A DNA stretch of 64,000 bases from Brenneria corticis (GCF_003115855.1 NZ_KZ819077.1:170796-234795); one strand, 5' to 3'. Positions 52,733-61,851 are shown, counted from the stretch's first letter. Numbers and translations: made by a program. The notes: generated from the letters alone by a model not told the origin.

Positions 52733-54214
52733 CTATTGGCTCAGCAACCCGGCTTCGCGCGCCTGCTCATCCCACTGCGGAACCACTGTTTTCAGAAAGT
52801 CCTGTTTCTCGGCGTTGATTTTCTGCATATCCAGCCCCACCGCCCGTTGGGCTTTCGCTTTGGTTGAGATATCCGGCAACGGGATTTCCTGCGTGACGCC
52901 TTTCGTCGCCAGCACGCGCACCAGTTTGACTCGCGCATCGGCGGCTTTGTCCAGCGCGGAACCCAGTATGCGCAACCCTTCGTCGGGCGCATGCATATGG
53001 ATGCCGTGAGAAGCGATAGCCAGATCCCAGCGCCACTGGGAATGGCGGATATCGGTCAGAATCTGTTTCATTTCCGTTTCCGTGGCGCCGGCTTCCCACG
53101 CGGCTTTGGCTTCAAAATGCGCATGCACCAGTTGGTCTTCCACCTTCAGCTTTAACGTCTGAATCGCGTTTTTACGCTCGGCCACAATACCCTGGAGCGT
53201 TGCTTTGTCCTGTTTGTGGCAATTAGCGCAGGTGTGGGCGAAATTATCAAACGGGTTGCCAACCTTATGGTCGGTGTAAAACCTGCCCTGGGCGTTTTTG
53301 ACTTTCGGCATATGGCAGTCGATGCAGCTAACGTTGTTTTTACCGTGGATGCCGGTTCGCCAGGTTTCATACTCCGGGTGCTGGGCTTTCACCATCGGCG
53401 CCTTGGAAAGCGGATTAACCCAGTCCGTGAAGGCGATATCGTCGTAGTATTTTTCCATCGCTTCTACGGTGGTGCCGTTATCCCATGGGAGTTTCACCGC
53501 CTTATTCTCGCCGGAGAAATAATATTCGACATGGCATTGCGCGCAGACCATCGACCGCTGCTCAAGCCGGCTGGCTTTATCGAAGGGTTTGCCGATCGAC
53601 TCCATCCCGCGGGCGGCATAAGGGCGGGACAGCGTCAGCGCGGGTTTACCCTTGGCGAACGCCGGCGAGGCGGTATCGTGGCAGTCCGCGCAGCCCAGTT
53701 CGTTGACGATTTCCGGCCCGCCGCGCGCCCATTTACCGTGGAAATAGCCCTCCTCCCCCTCTTTTTGGATCAACCGGGCGACGTCCGGGCTTTTGCAACT
53801 CCAGCACGCCATCGGCAATGGGCCATCCTCCGCCGTTTTGGGCGCGCCGGTGCGCAATGTTTCGCGCACATCGGTCAATGCGTAGGCATGCCCGCGCGGC
53901 TTGTTGTAATCCCTGGAAAACGGATATCCCGCCCAGAGGATCACCAGCCGGGGATCTTCCGCCAATGCATCCTGGCGCTCGGACTGCTCGCCGGTGGCTT
54001 TCCATGAATTGAACTGATCCGGATAGTTATCGACGAACTTATCGTTTCTGGCTTCCACCGGGGCGGGCGTCTCAGCGGAGACAGATTCGGCGGAGTGGGC
54101 TGGAATCAACAGAAAGGCGCTGGCTAACATGGCTAACAGGCGCCATAAAAAAACGCCGGGAGCGTTTTTCAACGTCGCTTGCCGTAAAGAGGCTATCGTG
54201 CTTATCTTGACCAT
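52733..54214 (-). CDS. nrfA: Cytochrome c nitrite reductase NrfA
   Basis: The 493-residue periplasmic pentahaem enzyme reduces nitrite to ammonium. The signal peptide is LWRLLAMLASAFLLIPAHS. The catalytic haem site PMACWSCKSPDV has the diagnostic CXXCK. Four CXXCH sites follow: CADCHD, CAQCHVEYYF, CIDCHMPKV and CANCHKQD. The rest is nearly colinear with E. coli NrfA to the C-terminal VVPQWDEQAREAGLLSQ. The ATG has a weak ribosome binding site. A 202-bp repeat element begins 20 bases upstream and separates it from an FNR box. Confidence 0.96.
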   Translation of the reverse strand: MVKISTIASLRQATLKNAPGVFLWRLLAMLASAFLLIPAHSAESVSAETPAPVEARNDKFVDNYPDQFNSWKATGEQSERQDALAEDPRLVILWAGYPFSRDYNKPRGHAYALTDVRETLRTGAPKTAEDGPLPMACWSCKSPDVARLIQKEGEEGYFHGKWARGGPEIVNELGCADCHDTASPAFAKGKPALTLSRPYAARGMESIGKPFDKASRLEQRSMVCAQCHVEYYFSGENKAVKLPWDNGTTVEAMEKYYDDIAFTDWVNPLSKAPMVKAQHPEYETWRTGIHGKNNVSCIDCHMPKVKNAQGRFYTDHKVGNPFDNFAHTCANCHKQDKATLQGIVAERKNAIQTLKLKVEDQLVHAHFEAKAAWEAGATETEMKQILTDIRHSQWRWDLAIASHGIHMHAPDEGLRILGSALDKAADARVKLVRVLATKGVTQEIPLPDISTKAKAQRAVGLDMQKINAEKQDFLKTVVPQWDEQAREAGLLSQ

Positions 54215-54233
54215 AAACTTTTTGTCCGCAGTA

Positions 54234-54435
54234 AACCGCCTGCCGGCGGTTCAGACCATTGACAAAGTAGCCATTGATGATAGCAAATCCAACCCCGTCA
54301 TTCCTGTAGGTCCCCGCTTTCACGAGGAGGAATCTTCCTGATATCAACGCACTAGCTGAAAGTAGATCCCCGCCTGCGCGGGGATGACTATGCCGGAGTG
54401 GGTTTGTCAGCAATCTGAACCGCCTGCCGGCGGTT
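54234..54435. mobile_element. 202-bp MITE-like element with terminal inverted repeats upstream of nrfA
   Basis: The left end reads AACCGCC-tgcc-GGCGGTT then CAGAccatTGACAAA (54234-54267). The right end, reverse complemented, reads AACCGCC-ggca-GGCGGTT then CAGAttgcTGACAAA (54402-54435). Each end is itself a hairpin. The interior contains the palindrome TCCCCGCCTGCGCGGGGA near 54367-54384 and no open frame. The structure is that of a non-autonomous palindromic repeat. It sits inside the nrfA leader. I do not see a clear target duplication. Confidence 0.75.
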
Positions 54436-54522
54436 ATTTTTATTTTCCACATGACAGAAACGACAAATACCCATCATGACGATGACGCGTCATAAGGCTG
54501 AACAAAAACCCCATTAAAAATA

Positions 54523-54536
54523 TTGTTTTCGATCAA
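54523..54536 (-). promoter_or_regulatory. FNR box of the nrfA promoter
   Basis: TTGTT-TTCG-ATCAA matches the FNR consensus TTGAT-N4-ATCAA in nine of ten positions. On the nrfA strand a TTATGA -10-like hexamer (54490-54495) follows at roughly the spacing of a class II FNR-activated promoter. A NarP-type heptamer, TACCCAT at 54468-54474, lies just downstream. E. coli nrfA is likewise FNR- and NarP-dependent. Confidence 0.6.
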
Positions 54537-54556
54537 AGGTGAAGAGGAGTAATAAA

Positions 54557-54592
54557 ATGCATCGGGAAATTTATGACGGCTATCCCGTTTAA
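54557..54592 (+). CDS. Possible 11-codon open frame divergent from nrfA
   Basis: The frame encodes MHREIYDGYPV and stops with TAA. A strong ribosome binding site (GAGGAG, 54544-54549) lies seven bases before the ATG, and the FNR box is just upstream. It could be a leader peptide, or the remains of the N-terminus of a gene lost in the deletion that follows. Nothing else supports it. Confidence 0.25.
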   Translation: MHREIYDGYPV

Positions 54593-54632
54593 TTCTCGTA
54601 GCGCCCACGGGGATAGCCTCTCCCCCCTTCTT

Positions 54633-54762
54633 TCACGCTTCCCCCGCCGACGGCGGAAACGCCGCCAGCAGCCAGGCGCGCAGCTGGCGGATATCATCCC
54701 GCGACGCTTTTTCCCGGCCGGTGACGAAATAGTAGCGGCCGCCGGGCAGGGAGCCGGTTAGC
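54633..54762 (-). pseudogene. C-terminal remnant of a LysR-type regulator
   Basis: The leftward frame ending at the TGA 54633-54635 reads APLTGSLPGGRYYFVTGREK, then DDIRQLRAWLLAAFPP and ends SAGEA. The YYFVTGRE.. followed by a basic helix ending W-LL--F is how many GcvA-like LysR proteins finish. No start and no DNA-binding domain are present. The frame abuts, head to head, a truncated transporter gene on the other strand, so a deletion removed the N-terminal parts of both. Confidence 0.6.
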
Positions 54763-55485
54763 GGCGCCGTCGCCGGCGTCGTCTGGTCCCTTACCCGCCT
54801 GGCGGAGACCGGCGCGGCGGATTATCTCGCCAATCGCCTCTCGGCGGCCCTGGTGCTGGCCTTTATTCTGCATGAAACCTTCGCCCGCCGTCCGCTGCTC
54901 CATCCGGCCCTGCGCGCGCTGGTCACCCTGCGCGTCGGCTGTCTGGCCAGCGCCTGCTACATGGCCAGCGTCGGCAGTCAGTTCTACGTGATGACGCTGC
55001 TCTGGCAGCGCTACTATCAGTTGGATGTGCTCACCACCGGGCTGCTGTTTCTGCCGCTGGCGCTGATGATTGTGGTCGGCAACCTGCTGTTCGCGCGGTT
55101 AACCAAAGGTCGGGATGCGCGCCCTTTACTGCTGTGGGGATTTATCGGCGCCGCGTTCGGGCTGGGATCGCTGGCTTACGCCGCTTTTCAGCCTTTCTCC
55201 GCGCTGTTTATCGCCGCTATCGTCGCCAGCGGCATCGGCCACGGCATCATTTATCCGGCGATGTTTCAACTGGGATTACGGGACGTGCCGCAGGAGCATC
55301 AGGGCGCTGCCGGCGCGCTGATGGTGACCAGCCAGTACACCGCCGGCGCTCTGGCGCTGGCCCTGCTCAGCCTGCTGCTGGGGAACGGCGCCGATCCCGA
55401 AAGCTGGCGCAAGGCGCTGTGGCTGCTGACGGGCGCGGCGGCGTTGGGGGCGGGACTGGTGATGGCGGAAGCGCCCCGCCGCTGA
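54763..55485 (+). pseudogene. C-terminal half of an MFS transporter
   Basis: From about 54763 an open frame of some 240 codons reads GAVAGVVWSLTRLAETGAADY and ends AEAPRR. At least six hydrophobic helices are visible, including LVTLRVGCLASACYMASVGS, LLFLPLALMIVVGNLLFARL and LLLWGFIGAAFGLGSLAYAAF. These correspond to helices 8-14 of DHA2-type drug pumps. The first half, with motif A and the start codon, is missing and the frame is closed by a TAG at 54733. A GTG near 54853 could start a fragment but has no good ribosome binding site. Confidence 0.75.
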
Positions 55486-55498
55486 CGGACGAACCCCG

Positions 55499-55521
55499 CC
55501 GCTATCGCGTCGCGATAGCGG
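55499..55521. terminator. Perfect palindrome after the MFS remnant
   Basis: CCGCTATCGCG and CGCGATAGCGG are perfect complements around a single T, 14 bases beyond the stop. No T-run follows. It could act as a transcript end or as a protein-binding palindrome. Confidence 0.35.
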
Positions 55522-55647
55522 CCGGTTCCACTTCACACTCTGCTTCGTTTGCAACACCTCAATAACAAACATGTTGCATACGCAGCACACTCTTACCCTT
55601 CATATACATAATCCTCTGATTTTAAACCGTTAATTTAAATATTCGTA

Positions 55648-55663
55648 TTGGCATGATTACTGC
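55648..55663 (+). promoter_or_regulatory. Sigma-54-type promoter of the organosulfur operon
   Basis: TTGGCATGATTACTGC has the invariant GG (55650-55651) and GC (55662-55663) separated by exactly 10 bp, with TGGCA on the -24 side, as in RpoN promoters (TGGCAC-N5-TTGC). It lies 161 bp upstream of sfnG in an AT-rich spacer (55486-55823) without other genes. In Pseudomonas sfn genes are RpoN-dependent. The sequence TAAAAG-CTCG-CTTTTA downstream is a small hairpin. Confidence 0.5.
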
Positions 55664-55823
55664 TATTCCTCTTATAAGTAAAAGCTCGCTTTTATTTTAA
55701 TAAAGAAACAAAGCGTTATATAAAAAATAGATAATCATTTGTGTTTATTTTTCTATAAGGACTCTTTTCAGCCAGTCACCAAATAAATATTTATTATATT
55801 TCAATGAATTAACAGGAGCCATT

Positions 55824-56933
55824 ATGTCGACACCCATAACGCCCCAAAAGCCTATCCAGTTCGCTTACTGGGTTCCCAACGTTTCCGGCGGGCTGGTCAT
55901 CAGCCGCATACCGCAGCGCACCGGTTGGGATATTGGCTATAACCGCAAGCTGGCGCAAATCGCCGAACAGGCCGGCTTTGATTATGCCCTGACGCAAATC
56001 CGCTTTACCGCCGGATATGGCGCCGATAATCAGCACGAGTCGGTCTCTTTCTCCCAGGCGCTGCTGGACTCAACCACAAAGCTCAAGGTGATTGCGGCGC
56101 TGTTGCCCGGTCCCTGGAACCCCACGCTGGCGGCGAAACAGATTGCCACGATCAGCCATCTTTCCGAGGCGCGTATCGCGGTGAATATCGTCAGCGGCTG
56201 GTTCCGCGGCGAGTTCAAAGCCATCGGCGAACCCTGGCTCGACCATGAAGAGCGCTATCTGCGCTCGGAAGAGTTTATCCGCTGCCTGCGCGGCATCTGG
56301 ACCGAAACCAGCTTTACCTTCGCCGGCGATTTTTATCGCTATCGCGACTATTCGCTGAAGCCCAAACCCCTGCAGCCGCTGCCGGAAATTTTTCAGGGCG
56401 GCAGTTCGCGCGCCGCGCGCGATATGGCGGCGCGGGTATCCGACTGGTATTTCACCAACGGCAATAGCGTGGCGGAGATTAAAAAGCAGGTGGACGACGT
56501 TCAGCGCAAGGCGGCTGAAAACCAGCACCAGGTCAAAATCGGGGTAAACGGTTTTGTTATCGCCCGCGACAGCGAAGAGGAAGCGCGCGAGGTATTGCAG
56601 GAGATCATCGATAACGCCAATCCCGACGCGGTAAAAGGCTTCCAGCATGAGGTTAAAAACGCCGGCAACGCCTCGCCGGAGGGCGAAGGCAACTGGGCCA
56701 AATCGACGTTTGAGGATTTGGTGCAGTACAACGACGGCTTCAAAACCAACCTGATCGGCACGCCGCGCCAAATCGCCGAGCGGATTATCGAACTCAAACA
56801 CGCCGGCGTCGACCTGCTGCTGCTGGCGTTCCTGCACTTTCAGGAAGAGGTGGAGTTCTTCGGCAAAGAGGTTATTCCGCTGGTTCGCGAACTGGAAAGC
56901 CAACATCAGCGCACGGCGACGTCGGCCACCTGA
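55824..56933 (+). CDS. sfnG: Dimethylsulfone monooxygenase SfnG (luciferase-like, FMNH2-dependent)
   Basis: The 369-residue bacterial-luciferase-fold protein reads QFAYWVPNVSGGLVISRIPQ and then GFDYALTQIRFTAGYGADNQHESVSFSQALL. ALLPGPWNPTLAAKQIATISHLSEARIAVNIVSGWFRGEF and PEIFQGGSSRAARDMAARVSDWYF match SfnG and its SsuD relatives. SfnG oxidises dimethylsulfone to methanesulfinate so the sulfur can be used under sulfate limitation. No flavin reductase gene accompanies it. AGGAG precedes the ATG. It heads the operon with a Liv-type importer and an SfnB-like dehydrogenase. Confidence 0.87.
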   Translation: MSTPITPQKPIQFAYWVPNVSGGLVISRIPQRTGWDIGYNRKLAQIAEQAGFDYALTQIRFTAGYGADNQHESVSFSQALLDSTTKLKVIAALLPGPWNPTLAAKQIATISHLSEARIAVNIVSGWFRGEFKAIGEPWLDHEERYLRSEEFIRCLRGIWTETSFTFAGDFYRYRDYSLKPKPLQPLPEIFQGGSSRAARDMAARVSDWYFTNGNSVAEIKKQVDDVQRKAAENQHQVKIGVNGFVIARDSEEEAREVLQEIIDNANPDAVKGFQHEVKNAGNASPEGEGNWAKSTFEDLVQYNDGFKTNLIGTPRQIAERIIELKHAGVDLLLLAFLHFQEEVEFFGKEVIPLVRELESQHQRTATSAT

Positions 56934-56958
56934 TTGCCGCCGCGTTGAGGAGGTCAGT

Positions 56959-57843
56959 ATGGTTTTTGATGCATCATCAATGCAGAGCTTTGAGCAACTG
57001 CGGCACGCGAGCCAGGATGGCGAGATAGCCAGCCGTGCCGAGCGCGATACGCGCGGCGCCGAGCTATCACTAAACGGCGTCTCGCTGTCGTTCGGCGGCG
57101 TCAGGGCGTTAACCGATGTCTCGCTGCACGCCACACCCGGCAGCATTCTGGCGATTATCGGTCCCAACGGCGCCGGTAAAAGTTCATTGCTGAACGTTAT
57201 CTCCGGCTTATATCGGCCGGATGCCGGGGAAATCGTCCTTGATAACCGTTCCTACCGCGCGCTGCTCCCGCAGCGGCTGGCGCGCGCCGGCGTGGCGCGC
57301 ACCTTCCAGAATCTGGCGCTGTTCGGCGGGCTTTCGGTGACGGATAACGTATTGCAGGGCCTGGCGCACCGTAAAGCATCCTCGCTGTTCAGCGAGCTGT
57401 TCGGGCTGCCGAAGGCGCGCCGGGAAAAAGCCGACGCCCGCGCCCAGGCGCAGGAGATGATGCGCTTTTTCGGGCTGGAGGCCGTCGCGGACAGTCCGGT
57501 AACCAGCCTCTCCTACGGACTGCAAAAACGGGTGGAACTGGCGCGGGCGCTGATCGCCCGCCCCAGAATGCTGCTGCTGGACGAACCGATGGCCGGCATG
57601 ACGCTGGCCGACAAACAACAGCTGACCCAAACCATTCGCCAAATCCGCGAACGTTTCGGCACCACCATCTTATTGATTGAACACGATATCGGCGTGGTGA
57701 TGAGTTTGTCCGACCGAATCCTGGTGCTGGATCACGGCCGCCGCATCGCCGAGGGCCTGCCCGAGGACATCCGTCAGGATCCGGCGGTCATCGCCGCATA
57801 TCTGGGGCTGGCGACCGAACCCGCCGCGACGGGAGCGCCATAA
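56959..57843 (+). CDS. Liv-type ABC transporter ATP-binding protein (LivG type)
   Basis: The 294-residue ATPase follows a ~35-residue nonconserved N-terminal extension. Walker A is IIGPNGAGKSSLLNVI, signature LSYGLQKRVELARAL, Walker B MLLLDEPMAG and switch His in IEHDIGVVMSLSDR. LivG-type proteins carry the longer insert seen around VARTFQNLALFGGLSV. It overlaps the next permease gene by one base. GAGGAGG precedes the ATG. By context it should import an organosulfur compound rather than leucine. Confidence 0.92.
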   Translation: MVFDASSMQSFEQLRHASQDGEIASRAERDTRGAELSLNGVSLSFGGVRALTDVSLHATPGSILAIIGPNGAGKSSLLNVISGLYRPDAGEIVLDNRSYRALLPQRLARAGVARTFQNLALFGGLSVTDNVLQGLAHRKASSLFSELFGLPKARREKADARAQAQEMMRFFGLEAVADSPVTSLSYGLQKRVELARALIARPRMLLLDEPMAGMTLADKQQLTQTIRQIRERFGTTILLIEHDIGVVMSLSDRILVLDHGRRIAEGLPEDIRQDPAVIAAYLGLATEPAATGAP

Positions 57844-58736
57844 TGGAGATTGACGCACTCTTTTTTGTCGAGGTGCTGATCGGCGGGCTGCTGTCCGGCG
57901 TGATGTACTCGCTGGTGGCGCTGGGTTTTGTCCTGGTTTACAAAAGCTCCGGCGTATTCAACTTCGCCCAGGGGGCCATGCTGCTGTTCGCCGCGCTGAC
58001 GTTCGTTTCGCTGGTGGAACGCGGCTGGCCGGTGTGGCTGGTGCTGGCGATTACCCTGCTGACCATCTCGCTGGTCGGCATGCTGATTGAACGCACCGTG
58101 CTGCGCCCGCTGGTCAATCAGCCGCCGATCATTCTGTTTGTCGCCACGCTGGGCGTTTCCTATGTCATAGAAGGCGCGGCCCAGCTTATCTGGGGCACCC
58201 AGGTGCACGCCCTGGATTTGGGCATCGACGATCTCCCCTTTGAGGCGTTCGGCGTGATGATCAGCATTTTCGATCTGTTCGCCGCCGGCGTCGCCGCCCT
58301 GCTGGTGCTGGCGATAAGCCTGTTCTTCCGCTACACCCATACCGGGCTGGCTTTTCGCGCCGTGGCCGACGACGCCTTTGCCGGACTGGCCGTCGGCCTG
58401 AATATCGGCCGCCTGTGGGGCGTCGTCTGGGCCGCCGCCGGGATCGTCGCGCTGGTGGCCGGTCTGCTGTGGGGAGCGCGCCTCGGGGTGCAGTTTTCCC
58501 TATCGCTGGTGGTGCTTAAAGCCCTGCCGGTGCTGGTATTGGGCGGATTCGATTCGATAGGCGGCGTGATTATCGCCGGACTGCTGGTGGGCGCCATCGA
58601 GAAAATAGGCTCGGTTTATCTCGGACCGCTGCTCGGCGGCGGCATAGAGAGCTGGATCGCCTACGCCGTCGCCCTGCTATTTCTGCTGGTGAAACCGTCC
58701 GGGCTGTTCGGTTCCCGCCATCTGGCGAGGCTATAA
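57843..58736 (+). CDS. Liv-type ABC transporter permease (LivH type)
   Basis: The 297-residue inner-membrane permease has about eight helices. GVMYSLVALGFVLVYKSSGVFNFAQGAMLLFAALT is the LivH signature at the N-terminus, and ALPVLVLGGFDSIGGVIIAGLLVGAIEKIG is the C-terminal family motif. It lies between the LivG- and LivM-type genes with one-base overlap and two-base gap, as in a compact operon. Confidence 0.92.
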   Translation: MEIDALFFVEVLIGGLLSGVMYSLVALGFVLVYKSSGVFNFAQGAMLLFAALTFVSLVERGWPVWLVLAITLLTISLVGMLIERTVLRPLVNQPPIILFVATLGVSYVIEGAAQLIWGTQVHALDLGIDDLPFEAFGVMISIFDLFAAGVAALLVLAISLFFRYTHTGLAFRAVADDAFAGLAVGLNIGRLWGVVWAAAGIVALVAGLLWGARLGVQFSLSLVVLKALPVLVLGGFDSIGGVIIAGLLVGAIEKIGSVYLGPLLGGGIESWIAYAVALLFLLVKPSGLFGSRHLARL

Positions 58737-58738
58737 CC

Positions 58739-59782
58739 ATGCCGCATCCGACATCCGCTTTGCGCCGCGCCCTGCCGCGCGCGCTAAACCCCGCGCTGAT
58801 TGCGCTGCTGGTCATCGCCTACGCGCTGGTTCCGCTGTTCGCCAACGAATACCTGTTCGATGCGGTGCTGACGCCGTTTCTGGCGCTGTCGCTGGCCGCG
58901 CTCGGGCTGAATATACTGGCCGGCTACACCGGACAGGTCTCGCTCGGCAGCGCGGCCTTTATGGCGGTGGGCGCCTATGCCGCCTTAAACCTGATACTGC
59001 GGCTCCCCTTTCTGCCGCTGCCGGCGGTACTGCTGCTGGCGGGCACCATCAGCGCGCTGCTGGGGCTGATTTTCGGCTTGCCCAGCCTGCGGCTCAGCAG
59101 CTTTTATCTGGCGATCTCCACGCTGGCGACGCAGTTTTTCGTCCAGTGGGCGCTGAATAATTTCGGCTGGTTTTCCAATCACAGTCCGTCGGGCGTGGTT
59201 TCGGCGGCCCCGCTGCGGTGGGGAAGCTGGGTGATAGAGAGTTCGGCGAGCCGCTATTTTTTCACCCTGCTGGTGGTCAGCCTGCTGACCTGGCTGGTGG
59301 TCAGACTGGCGGCATCGTCGGTCGGCCGCGACTTTATTTCCGTCAGGGATAACCCACTGGCGGCGCGGGTGATTGGCGTGCCCATTCTGCGCACCAAAAT
59401 GATCGCTTTCGGCTTTTCCTCATTCATTATCGGCATCGCCGGGGTGCTGTGGTCCTTTACCTATCTGCGCAATATCGAACCCGCCGGTTTCAATCTCGAC
59501 CGCTCTTTCCAGATCCTGTTCATCATCATTATCGGCGGGCTGGGTACGGTGCGCGGCGCGTTTCTCGGCGCCGCGCTGCTGACGGTATTTCCCCTGTTGC
59601 TGTCGCGCGGCGGCGAGTGGCTGCTGGGGCGGCAAGTGGACTCCGGGGTACTGGAGCTGCTCCAGCAAATCATTCTGGGCCTGATACTGATCGGTTTTCT
59701 GATCGTCGAACCCAAAGGTCTGGCGGCGCTGACGCAGCGCCTGGGCCGTCTGACCGTTCGCAGGAGGAAGCATGGCGCCTGA
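58739..59782 (+). CDS. Liv-type ABC transporter permease (LivM type)
   Basis: The 347-residue partner permease reads LGLNILAGYTGQVSLGSAAFMAVGAYAALNL and LRLSSFYLAISTLATQFFVQW, with the ATPase-contact segment SSVGRDFISVRDNPLAARVIGV. The C-terminal IIIIGGLGTVRGAFLGAALL is characteristic of LivM. It overlaps the next ATPase gene by 11 bases, and its last codons contain that gene's AGGAGG site. Confidence 0.92.
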   Translation: MPHPTSALRRALPRALNPALIALLVIAYALVPLFANEYLFDAVLTPFLALSLAALGLNILAGYTGQVSLGSAAFMAVGAYAALNLILRLPFLPLPAVLLLAGTISALLGLIFGLPSLRLSSFYLAISTLATQFFVQWALNNFGWFSNHSPSGVVSAAPLRWGSWVIESSASRYFFTLLVVSLLTWLVVRLAASSVGRDFISVRDNPLAARVIGVPILRTKMIAFGFSSFIIGIAGVLWSFTYLRNIEPAGFNLDRSFQILFIIIIGGLGTVRGAFLGAALLTVFPLLLSRGGEWLLGRQVDSGVLELLQQIILGLILIGFLIVEPKGLAALTQRLGRLTVRRRKHGA

Positions 59783-60527
59783 ATCACCGCATGCGTTGAC
59801 GGTATCGAACCTCAGCGCACGCTATCAACGACATATCATCGCCCTTGAGGCCGTTTCCCTCAGGGTGGAGGAAGGCGAAATCGTCGCCCTGCTGGGGCGC
59901 AACGGCGCGGGGAAATCCACCATTCTCCAGGCTATCTCGCATTTGCTGCCCGCGCGGCGCGGTCAGGTCAGCGCCGGGGAGATCCGCTGGGGCGGCGAGG
60001 AGATCACCAACGCGGCGCCGCATCAACTGGTGCGGCTCGGCATCGTGCCGGTGGTGGAGGGAAGACACTGTTTCCCCTCGCTGACCATCGAGGAAAACCT
60101 GATTACCGGCGCGCTCGGCCGCGCCGCGACGCGGGCGGATATCCGCCGCGGCCTGGCGGAGGTCTATGACATCTTTCCGCGGCTGAAAGACAAACGCACG
60201 CTGAAGGCCGGGCTGGCCTCCGGCGGCGAGCAGCAGATGGCCGCCATCGGCAGAGCGCTGATGTCCCGTCCGCGCCTGTTGCTGTTGGACGAGCCCTCCA
60301 TGGGGCTGGCCCCCCGGATCGTCGAAGAGATTTTTAGCGTTTTAACGCGGCTTAATCGGCAGCAGGGGCTGTCGATTCTGGTCGCGGAACAGAACTCCAC
60401 CGTCGCGCTGCGGCATGCCCATCGGGCGTACGTTCTGGATAACGGCGGCGTGGCCCTTTCCGGCCCGGCGGCGGAGCTTAGCCAGCGTGAAGACGTGCAG
60501 AAAATTTATCTCGGCTTTGCAGCCTGA
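59772..60527 (+). CDS. Liv-type ABC transporter ATP-binding protein (LivF type)
   Basis: The 251-residue second ATPase has Walker A LLGRNGAGKSTILQAI, signature LASGGEQQMAAIGRALM, Walker B LLLLDEPSMGLAP and the short LivF-type C-terminus without the LivG extension. Together with the LivG-, H- and M-type genes and the binding protein at 61852 the transporter is complete. Confidence 0.92.
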   Translation: MAPESPHALTVSNLSARYQRHIIALEAVSLRVEEGEIVALLGRNGAGKSTILQAISHLLPARRGQVSAGEIRWGGEEITNAAPHQLVRLGIVPVVEGRHCFPSLTIEENLITGALGRAATRADIRRGLAEVYDIFPRLKDKRTLKAGLASGGEQQMAAIGRALMSRPRLLLLDEPSMGLAPRIVEEIFSVLTRLNRQQGLSILVAEQNSTVALRHAHRAYVLDNGGVALSGPAAELSQREDVQKIYLGFAA

Positions 60528-60550
60528 CACCTACCCTAAAGGAGAACGAT

Positions 60551-61807
60551 ATGAGTAACCTTCAAACGCCAGAAACAGCTTCACCGCGCGCGCCGCAGGG
60601 CGTGCCGGGTTATCCCCGTCCCGACAAACCCGCCCATATCATCGGCAGCGATGAGGAAGCCATCGCCGTGGCCCACGCCCTGGCGGAGCAATTCGCCGTC
60701 GGCGCCGCCGAACGCGACAGTCAGCGCATTTTACCGATTGACGAGCTGGACGCGTTTTCGCAAAGCGGACTGTGGTCGATCAACGTGCCCAAGCGCTTCG
60801 GCGGGCCGGAGGTCTCTTACGCCACCCTGACCCAGGTGGTGCAGATTATCGCCGCCGCCGATCCCTCCATTGCGCAAATCTCGCAAAACCACCTCGGCAT
60901 CATCGCCGCCATCCGTTCCGTCAGCGATGAGGCGCAGCAACGGGAACTGTTCGGCCTGGTGCTGCAAGGCGTGCGTTTCGGCAACGCCTTTTCCGAATTC
61001 AACAGCAAACGCGCGGCGGATTTCCAAACCTCTTTCGTCGATAACGGCGACCACGTGCTGGTCAACGGCCAGAAATTCTATTCGAGCGGCGCGCTGCTGG
61101 CGCATCTGGTGCCCATCGTCGCGCTCGACGATCAGGGGCGCGCCTGGTATGCCATCGCCGAGCGCGACGCGCCGGGGTTGACGGTGATCGACGACTGGTC
61201 CTCTTTCGGTCAGCGCACCACCGCCAGCGGCACCGTACTGGTGGAAAACGTTAAAGTGCCCAAGTCCTACCTGGTTCCCGCCTATAAAGGGTTTAAATCG
61301 CCGACCGCCGACGGCGCCATCTTCCAGATCATTCAGGTCGGCATCGATAACGGTATCGCTCAGGCGGCCATCAACGACGCCATCCGCTTTATTCGCGAAA
61401 AATCGCGTCCCTGGGTGGACAGCGGACTGGACCATGCCTGGCAGGATCCCTACACCATTCAACGCATCGGCGATCTGACGTTGCGGCTGCACGCCTCGGA
61501 AGCCATACAGGAAAAGGCCGGGCTGGCGGTGGACCGCGCCGTGGCGCAACCCAACGCGGAGAATGTCGCCCGCGCGCAGATCGCCGTTGCCGAAGCCAAA
61601 GTGCTGAGCACCGAAATCGCCATCGAGGCCACCAACCGGCTGTTCGAACTGGCCGGCACCCGCTCAACGCTGGCGGAGCACAACCTCGATCGACACTGGC
61701 GCAACGCTCGCACCCATACGCTTCACGATCCGGTGCGCTGGAAATACGCTATTCTGGGCAATTACGCCCTGAACGGCGTCAATCCCCCGCTGCACGCCTG
61801 GAGCTGA
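60551..61807 (+). CDS. SfnB-like acyl-CoA-dehydrogenase-family sulfur acquisition oxidoreductase
   Basis: The 418-residue flavoprotein has the acyl-CoA dehydrogenase fold. The N-terminal helical domain (AVAHALAEQFAVGAAERDSQ) and the FMN/FAD beta domain (GNAFSEFNSKRAADFQTSF; NGQKFYSSGALLAHLVPI) are visible. The C-terminal helical bundle ends in FELAGTRSTLAEHNLDRHWRNARTHTLHDPVRWKYAILGNYALNGVNPPLH. That tail is typical of SfnB/DszC-like monooxygenase-type members that act on organosulfur compounds using a reduced flavin, not on CoA esters. AAGGAG precedes the ATG. Confidence 0.87.
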   Translation: MSNLQTPETASPRAPQGVPGYPRPDKPAHIIGSDEEAIAVAHALAEQFAVGAAERDSQRILPIDELDAFSQSGLWSINVPKRFGGPEVSYATLTQVVQIIAAADPSIAQISQNHLGIIAAIRSVSDEAQQRELFGLVLQGVRFGNAFSEFNSKRAADFQTSFVDNGDHVLVNGQKFYSSGALLAHLVPIVALDDQGRAWYAIAERDAPGLTVIDDWSSFGQRTTASGTVLVENVKVPKSYLVPAYKGFKSPTADGAIFQIIQVGIDNGIAQAAINDAIRFIREKSRPWVDSGLDHAWQDPYTIQRIGDLTLRLHASEAIQEKAGLAVDRAVAQPNAENVARAQIAVAEAKVLSTEIAIEATNRLFELAGTRSTLAEHNLDRHWRNARTHTLHDPVRWKYAILGNYALNGVNPPLHAWS

Positions 61808-61851
61808 CACGGACGCACCAAATAAAATAATAAATTAAACAGGGCATCATC

